Origin: Ereboglobus sp. PH5-10
Lineage (GTDB): Bacteria > Verrucomicrobiota > Verrucomicrobiia > Opitutales > Opitutaceae
Direction: 5' to 3'
Length of the DNA: 64,000 nt
Assembly (NCBI RefSeq): GCF_029504735.1
Contig: NZ_JAQFIP010000014.1
Coordinates: 1-64,000 of the forward strand
Each line of letters starts with the position of its first letter. Position 1 is the stretch's first letter. The position numbers and the translations under genes were made by a program. Shown piece after piece: positions 17,853-23,635 of the stretch. The notes under the pieces are model-generated. The model was not told where the DNA came from. It did not search any database and was given only the letters and a program-made list of their open reading frames with translations.

Positions 17853-18251
17853 ATTTAATAGAACAAGACTTGAGTGACCGCGTGTTGAATGCGGCCATCG
17901 AGGTGCATCGAGCACTCGGTCCCGGATTTCTCGAAAAGATATACGAAACCGCCCTGACGCATGAACTCACCAAACGCGGCCACAAGGTGGAGCGCCAAAA
18001 GACCGTCACAATTGTCTATGACGGCCAAATCCTCGGCGAGCATCGGCTCGATCTCATCATTGATGGCCGCATCATTCTTGAGCTCAAGGCCTGCAAAGCC
18101 ATCGAAGACATCCACCTGGCCACGGCCCGTTCCTATCTGAAAGCCACGGGATGCAAACTTGCCCTCGTCCTCAACTTCGCCGAAGCGCGGCTGGCAATAA
18201 AACGCGTCGTTCTTGACTCCGAGCCTTCCGCCCTTCCGCGCTTCCGCGATT
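17816..18251. repeat. 26-bp inverted repeats bracketing the GxxExxY gene
   Basis: The left arm at 17816-17841 and the right arm at 18226-18251 are reverse complements at 25 of 26 positions (only 17826 differs). Both are built from the word gcggaa. The left arm lies in the 3' end of argH and the right arm in the 3' end of the GxxExxY gene, ending 6 bp before the mutL ATG. The 384 bp between them hold essentially only the GxxExxY gene. Confidence 0.8.
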
Positions 18252-18253
18252 AA
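17849..18253 (+). CDS. GxxExxY family protein
   Basis: A 134-residue protein with the family-defining sentence [17 protein letters not shown] (G-x-x-E-x-x-Y) after a short helix ([17 protein letters not shown]). It continues with [34 protein letters not shown] and [15 protein letters not shown], which have the D...ExK spacing of a PD-(D/E)xK nuclease core (D in LDLIID, E-L-K in ILELKA). A nuclease-like function is inferred; no activity is established for the family to my knowledge. The ATG at 17849 overlaps the argH stop (ATGA). The last residues ([11 protein letters not shown]) come from the right inverted-repeat arm. The bracketing repeats suggest this gene arrived as a unit. Confidence 0.85.
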   Translation: MNLIEQDLSDRVLNAAIEVHRALGPGFLEKIYETALTHELTKRGHKVERQKTVTIVYDGQILGEHRLDLIIDGRIILELKACKAIEDIHLATARSYLKATGCKLALVLNFAEARLAIKRVVLDSEPSALPRFRD

Positions 18254-18257
18254 GAAA

Positions 18258-20078
18258 ATGTCCTCGAAAATCAAAATCCTTCCCGACCGCGTGGCGAACC
18301 AGATCGCCGCGGGGGAGGTCATTGAGCGGCCCGCGGCGGTCGTGAAGGAGCTCGTGGAAAACGCGCTCGACGCCGGGGCCACGCGGCTCGAGGTCGAGTT
18401 TCGCCACGGCGGACGCTCGCTCATGCGCATCGAGGACAACGGCGCGGGCATGTCGCGCGACGACGCGCTGCTCGCGCTCGAACGCCACGCCACGAGCAAA
18501 ATCGCCGCCGCCGCCGACCTCGACTCGCTCTCCAGCTTCGGGTTTCGCGGCGAGGCGCTGCCGTCAATCGCCAGCGTATCCGAATTTTCAATACAAACGC
18601 GCGAGGCCTCGTCCGACACCGGCACCGAGGTTTTTGTCAACGGCGGCAAACTCGTCCACGTGCGCGAATGCGGCCGCGCCGTCGGCACGCGCATCGAGGT
18701 CAAGCACCTCTTCAACTCCGTGCCCGCGCGGCGCAAGTTTTTGAAAAGCGACGCCACCGAGTCCGCGCACATCATCCAGGGCGTGCGGCTCTACGCGCTG
18801 GCGTTTCCGCATGTCGCGTTCACGTTGATCGAGGACGGGCGCGTCATTTTTCGCTCGCCCCAATGCGAGACGCTCCGCGAGCGCGTCGCCGGCATTTTTG
18901 GAAAACAAATCGCCGAGAACCTGATCCCCATCGACGCCGCCGAGGGCGGCATGCGCATCAGCGGACTGATCGACCGGCCCGGCTCCGGCATGGGACGCGC
19001 GACGCGGCACGAGATGATCACGTATATCAACCGGCGTCCGGTGGACAGCCGCGCGCTCAACTACGCGCTCATTGAAAGCTACACGGAGCACCTGCCGAAG
19101 GGCCGGTATCCGGTGGCGTTTGTTTTTTTCGAGATCGATCCGGCGGCGGTCGATGTGAATGTGCACCCGGCAAAACGCGAAGTGCGCTTTCGCAACGAAA
19201 CCGCCGTGCGCGGTTTTGTGATTCGCAACGTGCTTGATGCGTTGCGCAACGCGCAAGGCGGATTGGGCGGATCGAGTGGCACGGGCGATCCGCCCGTGGG
19301 CTTGGGAGGCATGGCCGGGACGGCCGCGCAAACACCGCCGACGTTTGCGCCGACTCCGCGAGTCACGCCGCAGGTTCAAACACATGGGCGAGTCGCCCAT
19401 GCCACCCAACCCATTCAATCCGCCGGACACACGGGCGGGTCGCCCGTGCCACCCAACCCACCCGAACCGCGGCCAATCGAAAATCGGAAATCGGAAATCG
19501 GAAATTCCACCTGGCGGTTTCTCGGGCTCGCGCACCAGGCTTACGCGCTTTTTGAGATGTCCGCCGGGATCGTCGTGCTCGACCGTCGCTCGGCGCACGA
19601 ACGCATCTGGTTCGAACGGCTGCAAACGCAATTCCGCTCGGGCGAAGTTCCGAGCCAGCGCCTGCTGCTTCCCATCCCCATCGAACTCGACGCCATCGCC
19701 AGCGCGCTGCTGCTCGACCGGCTGGATTTTTTCAATCACCACGGTTTTGAAATCACCGAGTTCGGGCGCAATTTTTTCCGTGTGGAGAGCGTGCCCGTCT
19801 GGATGGAGCCGGCGGACGCCGAGCCGTTTGTGCGCGACCTGCTCGGCGCGTTGCGCGACGGACGCTTGCAGGAAAAAAACATCGACCTCGCGCGCGACGA
19901 GTTGGCGCGGCTCGCCGTTGTGAAGGCGATCCGCCTGCCCGCCTCGGCAAGCGAGGCCGAGATGCGCGCGATGATCGGCCAGCTCCTCGCCTGCAAGACC
20001 CCGCTCACCAGCCCCTCCGGACGCCCGACTTATTTCGAGTTGTCGCTAGGCGAACTCGCGCGACGGTTCGGAAGGTAG
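18258..20078 (+). CDS. mutL: DNA mismatch repair protein MutL
   Basis: A 606-residue mismatch-repair ATPase that couples MutS recognition to strand removal. GHKL motifs are clear: VVKELVENALDAGAT (residues 28-42), DNGAGM (60-65) and HATSKI...FGFRGEAL (77-101), followed by YINRRPVDS and the NVHPAKREVRF sentence. The C-terminal dimerisation domain is present. The endonuclease motif DQHAxxE reads D442-R-R-S-A-H-E and the zinc motif CPHGRP reads S585-P-S-G-R-P590, so the nicking site seems lost. The linker (about residues 331-418) is repeat-derived: three palindromes of one family plus aatcgg words. I chose the ATG at 18258, 4 bp after the GxxExxY stop. The TAG stop lies inside a REP palindrome. 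Confidence 0.95.
   Translation: MSSKIKILPDRVANQIAAGEVIERPAAVVKELVENALDAGATRLEVEFRHGGRSLMRIEDNGAGMSRDDALLALERHATSKIAAAADLDSLSSFGFRGEALPSIASVSEFSIQTREASSDTGTEVFVNGGKLVHVRECGRAVGTRIEVKHLFNSVPARRKFLKSDATESAHIIQGVRLYALAFPHVAFTLIEDGRVIFRSPQCETLRERVAGIFGKQIAENLIPIDAAEGGMRISGLIDRPGSGMGRATRHEMITYINRRPVDSRALNYALIESYTEHLPKGRYPVAFVFFEIDPAAVDVNVHPAKREVRFRNETAVRGFVIRNVLDALRNAQGGLGGSSGTGDPPVGLGGMAGTAAQTPPTFAPTPRVTPQVQTHGRVAHATQPIQSAGHTGGSPVPPNPPEPRPIENRKSEIGNSTWRFLGLAHQAYALFEMSAGIVVLDRRSAHERIWFERLQTQFRSGEVPSQRLLLPIPIELDAIASALLLDRLDFFNHHGFEITEFGRNFFRVESVPVWMEPADAEPFVRDLLGALRDGRLQEKNIDLARDELARLAVVKAIRLPASASEAEMRAMIGQLLACKTPLTSPSGRPTYFELSLGELARRFGR
19280..19507. repeat. Palindromic and word repeats inside the mutL linker
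   Basis: Three palindromes of one type, each an 8-bp stem around a 3-nt centre, lie at 19280-19298 (cacgggcg/cgcccgtg), 19383-19401 (catgggcg/cgcccatg) and 19430-19448 (cacgggcg/cgcccgtg). They are followed at 19477-19507 by a tandem of the word atcggaa. All are read in frame as linker. Confidence 0.75.
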
Positions 20079-20105
20079 CACAGACAAGAATGTCTGTGTT
20101 ACCTT
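20072..20105. repeat. GTAG-type REP palindrome at the mutL stop
   Basis: An imperfect 15-bp inverted repeat (20072-20086 with 20091-20105, 14 of 15 paired, 4-nt loop) starts with aaggtag. It supplies the last codons AGG TAG of mutL. It lies between convergent mutL and the M48 gene and may also act as a terminator. Confidence 0.65.
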
Positions 20106-20123
20106 GTGTCGTCGCGCCCAGTT

Positions 20124-22157
20124 TCACACCAGCGGCATCGGGCAGCCGAGCGAGTCGGACATCATGCGGAGGAGCTCGATTTCCTCAATGTGTTGCTTCC
20201 CGTCGGCCATCACCACGGCGGCAGCGGCGGCGAGCACGGCTCGCCTAGTTTCCAGCGGCGCGGTCGCGAGGCGGTCGAGCGCGGTGTCGAGCGGACGATA
20301 AAGTTGCTGGATCATTGCGGCGCCCTCGACTTCGCCAGTTTGCGGCCTGTGCCATTTGGCAAAAACGGCAAAGCGTCCGAGCTTGGATTTTCCCGCCTCG
20401 AATGCCTTCCGGGAAGTTCCTTCGTCCGCGCCGCCGCAGTTTGCGAGCATCGACAGCGCCATGCCGGCATGCGCGCCAATTTCCGAGGGCTGCGCGAATG
20501 CCTTGTTTGTTTTTCGCAGGGGCGTCGCGGCAACCGAAACGAGATGCCGTTGCACCATGCGGAGCAGCGAGTATTCGAATACGGTGATGCGCCCGTCGCA
20601 TTGGGCGATTTTGTCCGCGGCCTGCCAGAATCGCCCGACATCCTGGCCGGGCATCATACGCAGCGTGGGGAGCGCGAGTTGCAGGAGCGGCAGGCGGTGC
20701 TCGAGCGGAAGCCTCAGCAGCGCCGGTTCGAGGCGCGTGATTATTTTAAGCGGCGCGCCTCCTTGAAAAGTAAAGGCGTCCCATTGCATGTGCCGCACGG
20801 TTTCGTCGCGATCAATCAGGAGCCCGAGCACCAGCGCGGGCGCGGTGTCGCGACAATGCGCCGCGTCCAGCAGTTCCGGGTTGATCGAGTCGAGCAATTG
20901 ACGCGCCCGGGCGATTGATTCCGGCGCGCTCGCGCCAAGCAGGCGCTGCAGCATCGCGGCGCGGTTTTCCGCGGGGTCCGTCTTGTTTTCACCGGTGGAT
21001 ATGTTTGCGGCGGGGCCGCCCTCGCCGAACGAGGGCGCTTCGATTTTTTGTTTCAACCGCAAGCCGGCTTTGCGCCGCCCCGCCACGGCGGGGCGCTCGT
21101 CGGAATCATCCGTCACGAGGCGTCCGCGATCCAGGGAGTCGGAAACGATAAACTTCGCGGTTTGCGCGTCGATTGCGCGCACGCGATCCAGCCAGTAGGG
21201 ATGCGTGGCAAACCAGCGGCCGAGGTGGTTTCGGCACGCATCCACAAAAAAGAAATGCTGGATCGCGCGCACGTTTTTGCTGGTGACAACCACGCCCCCT
21301 GAGAGCCCGATCTTGCGCAGCGCGCCGGTGAGGCCAGACGGGTTTCGAGTGAACTGCACGGCGGCGGCGTCCGAGAGGTATTCGCGCTGCCGCGAAATCG
21401 TGGCAATGATGAGGCGGCCCAGAAAGTATCCGGTGTATCCAAAAATAGACACGGCAATGCCGACTGGCACGCGAACCATGGCGACGATCACCTTCATGAA
21501 GTAGAACGGCGATTCCTCGAGCAGATTCCAGTCCTTGAAGATACCCTCGCCGGCGAGCGCCATGAACAACAGCCCGTGCACGACCGCCATGAGCACGACG
21601 TTCATGCGGATGTCGTTGTTGAGGATGTGGCTGAACTCATGGCCAATCACGCCCTGCAATTCGTCGCGCGTGAGGTGGTCGAGCGCGCCGCGTGTGACGA
21701 CGATAGCGGCGTCCTGCGGTTTGAGTCCACAAGCGAAGGCGTTGATGGCCTGTTCGTTTTCGATCAAAAAAATAGCGGGCGCCGGCACGCCCGAGGCGAT
21801 GGCCATTTCCTCGACGATGTTGACAAGGCGGCGCTCAATGATGTTTGCCGAACCGGGCGAAACCCATCGCGCGCCGAGTGATTTGATCACGAGCAGCCCG
21901 TCCTTGCTCAGTTGCCGCCACTTCCACCACGACGCCCCACCGACGAGCCCGCACGTCATGACGATGAGAAACGCAAGCAACCCGGGCTGCCAGAATTGAA
22001 AGGCGGAACCGGGCTCGTAATAATAAAGCCAGCCCGCGCGAATCACGGCGAGAATGGCATAGCTCAGGGCCACCAAAAACACGATCGCCGCGGCAAACAG
22101 GACGATGAGCTGCCGGGTCTTTTTGCGCGCGCGTGCTTGTGCAGAGAAGAAGTCCAT
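20124..22157 (-). CDS. M48-family membrane metalloprotease with C-terminal extension
   Basis: A 677-residue protease of the HtpX/Ste24 type. The zinc site HEFSH is at residues 173-177 (IGHEFSHILNNDIRMN), and the third ligand Glu probably lies in the REYLSDAAAVQFTRNP region (E in LSDAxA context). Two N-terminal helices (about 17-39 and 56-78) and further hydrophobic stretches after the zinc site place the active site at the cytoplasmic membrane face. Unlike HtpX (~290 residues) it has a ~300-residue soluble C-terminal half ending in a TerB-like helix set (VVMADGKQHIEEIELLRMMSDSLG). A role in membrane-protein quality control is inferred. I start at 22157 (MDFFSAQ) because upstream codons of the open frame are repeat DNA; an ATG at 22202 is possible. 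Confidence 0.85.
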   Translation of the reverse strand: MDFFSAQARARKKTRQLIVLFAAAIVFLVALSYAILAVIRAGWLYYYEPGSAFQFWQPGLLAFLIVMTCGLVGGASWWKWRQLSKDGLLVIKSLGARWVSPGSANIIERRLVNIVEEMAIASGVPAPAIFLIENEQAINAFACGLKPQDAAIVVTRGALDHLTRDELQGVIGHEFSHILNNDIRMNVVLMAVVHGLLFMALAGEGIFKDWNLLEESPFYFMKVIVAMVRVPVGIAVSIFGYTGYFLGRLIIATISRQREYLSDAAAVQFTRNPSGLTGALRKIGLSGGVVVTSKNVRAIQHFFFVDACRNHLGRWFATHPYWLDRVRAIDAQTAKFIVSDSLDRGRLVTDDSDERPAVAGRRKAGLRLKQKIEAPSFGEGGPAANISTGENKTDPAENRAAMLQRLLGASAPESIARARQLLDSINPELLDAAHCRDTAPALVLGLLIDRDETVRHMQWDAFTFQGGAPLKIITRLEPALLRLPLEHRLPLLQLALPTLRMMPGQDVGRFWQAADKIAQCDGRITVFEYSLLRMVQRHLVSVAATPLRKTNKAFAQPSEIGAHAGMALSMLANCGGADEGTSRKAFEAGKSKLGRFAVFAKWHRPQTGEVEGAAMIQQLYRPLDTALDRLATAPLETRRAVLAAAAAVVMADGKQHIEEIELLRMMSDSLGCPMPLV

Positions 22158-22233
22158 GGGGAAGGGCGGGTTGGCAAAGAGAGTTTTGTGCGCGCGGTTC
22201 ATGCGCAAGCGGAATGTTGGCGCTGACGGTGCG

Positions 22234-22367
22234 AAACGGAGCGGCGATCTCCAGGTCGCCGGACACGACATAGTCGTGCCCTTCTGCCTTTTTGTTTTTC
22301 GAATAACTTCTTTTTTTGCGAGGCGCGTTGCGCCTCGTCCGGCGACCTGGAGATCGCCGCTCCGTTT
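22234..22367. repeat. MITE-like element: 30-bp perfect terminal inverted repeats with nested hairpins
   Basis: Arms at 22234-22263 and 22338-22367 are perfect reverse complements over 30 bp. Inside lie two further hairpins, cacgac/gtcgtg (22264-22278) and cgaggcgc/gcgcctcg (22319-22337), leaving a T-rich middle. No coding capacity. It sits upstream of the M48 gene. A single arm-like unit recurs at 51675-51700. Confidence 0.85.
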
Positions 22368-22387
22368 ATTGCGCAATCGTGTTCGGT

Positions 22388-22465
22388 TTATTTCTTCTTG
22401 TTCAGCGCAGCGGTAAACCAGTCGCCGCCTAGGCTTTGGGTGGGCTGCTCGCGTTTTGCCGCCAT
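22388..22465 (-). pseudogene. Displaced duplicate of the tex 3' end
   Basis: Read on the minus strand this gives a 25-residue frame, of which PTQSLGGDWFTAALNKKK then stop matches the end of Tex (STQSLGGDWFTAALNKKR) at 23636-23689. About 44 of 52 nucleotides agree, and nearly all differences are synonymous. No other part of tex is present. It is read as a remnant left when a foreign segment ending in a different tex allele recombined here. An independent microprotein (the ATG at 22465 opens the frame) is possible but less likely. Confidence 0.65.
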
Positions 22466-22752
22466 TGAATAAATCATTATCACCCGGATGATTTTCTTCA
22501 GGACTGCCGCAAGGGTTGTTTGTGCTTGGTGCCGCAAAATACACGCAACCAGACTGGAATAACAGCGCGGCGCGCATTTTTTTGGAGGGGACGGTGTCGC
22601 GCAGACTTGCCCGAGGCGAGGCGGTCATTAACTTGCCGTTTCGAATGCAAGCAGAACCAATCGCAAGCTGGCAAATCTGGGGGACGTTGCGCGCCGCCCG
22701 GATGCCGCTCGGCTTGATCCTCATTCCGGATCGGGTCGAAACCCGCGCGCAA

Positions 22753-23097
22753 ATGACCGAATACAGCGACTCGGCGTATGTTTATCGAATGTTCGATTTA
22801 GTTTTTGGAATACGAAGCCCCGGTGTGTTTGCGTATTTAACGGAAAAGGAAAAAAAGGCGTTGAACGATTTTTCGGCCGCGTATGCGGCGCTGCCATGGC
22901 AGCCTTTGGCCTTGCATCCGCATATTAGCGAACTTGTGGACGGGGATTTCAGTCCGGTCATTCCCGCGGCAAAGCGGCTCGATAGATTGTTGGCGCTTCG
23001 CACGGGACGCGGACCTGTATCAGCAACCTACCGGTTGGCGCATGGCTGGCCATTGCGGGTTCCAATACAACCAACGGAAAGGGGCCTCGGCCAATGA
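22753..23097 (+). CDS. Hypothetical protein in the tex-adjacent island
   Basis: A 114-residue frame, family not recognised. The N-terminal two-thirds look like a real helical protein (YVYRMFDLVFGIRSPGVFAYLTEKEKKALNDFSAAYAALPW). The last ~40 residues (RTGRGPVSATYRLAHGWPLRV...) are less natural, and the +1 frame over the same DNA also stays open into the next gene, so a frameshift cannot be excluded. No signal peptide, membrane segment or catalytic motif. Composition is lower in GC than neighbours. It lies between the displaced tex 3' end and intact tex, reading towards tex. Confidence 0.4.
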   Translation: MTEYSDSAYVYRMFDLVFGIRSPGVFAYLTEKEKKALNDFSAAYAALPWQPLALHPHISELVDGDFSPVIPAAKRLDRLLALRTGRGPVSATYRLAHGWPLRVPIQPTERGLGQ

Positions 23098-23113
23098 CTG
23101 GCCGATTTCTGAC

Positions 23114-23611
23114 ATGCCAATGTATTCGATGAATTCCGGGTTGGCAAAGACACTGGCCATTATTGCGGTGGTTTGTGTCATTTCGTTTTCGGCGATTTAT
23201 ATGATCGTGGCCGCGCTGCTTCTTCGCAAACGGCGCGCAAAATTTTCAAGCACACGCGAGCCGCTTTCGGACAGGGCATTTTTATCGCAAGTAGGCGCTC
23301 CCGTTGCGCATGAGGTTTATGTCATCGCGGCGCGAAATGCGCTGGCGAATGTTTTCAAGGTGCCCGCGCAGACTTTGCATCCAAGTGACGTTCCGGATGA
23401 TTTGGCGCGGAATTTTTTATATGACGGATGGGATGACGCCGATGTTTCAATGGAGCTGGAAATATGCTCGGGCATGGCAACGGATGAGCATATTCCGCGA
23501 TTTTTAAGCGGACGTTTCTTTTTATTCAGATGGGATGGGCCGGCCACGATCGGGGAATGGACGCGGCGCGCGACTGCATATTTGGAAAAACGGGCGGAAA
23601 AAACGAAGTGA
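23114..23611 (+). CDS. Membrane-anchored hypothetical protein, DUF1493-like C-terminus
   Basis: A 165-residue frame from the ATG at 23114 (ATGs at 23120 and 23129 are alternatives). One N-terminal transmembrane segment (LAKTLAIIAVVCVISFSAIYMIVAALLL) is followed by a basic stretch (RKRRAK) and a ~100-residue soluble domain. That domain has the phrase VFKVPAQTLHPSDVPDDLARNFLYDGWDDADVSMEL, which resembles the acyl-carrier-like DUF1493 pattern, and then FLSGRFFLF. This resemblance is my reading, not a search result. The gene converges on tex, 25 bp from its stop, and belongs to the same atypical segment as the preceding frame. Confidence 0.5.
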   Translation: MPMYSMNSGLAKTLAIIAVVCVISFSAIYMIVAALLLRKRRAKFSSTREPLSDRAFLSQVGAPVAHEVYVIAARNALANVFKVPAQTLHPSDVPDDLARNFLYDGWDDADVSMELEICSGMATDEHIPRFLSGRFFLFRWDGPATIGEWTRRATAYLEKRAEKTK

Positions 23612-23635
23612 AAGATATGAGTTCTGTTCGAAGTG

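Noticed and set aside
22158-22724. Upstream extension of the M48 protease frame
   Set aside because: It runs through the MITE-like element and the tex remnant in the wrong frame; membrane-protein sequence starts at 22157.
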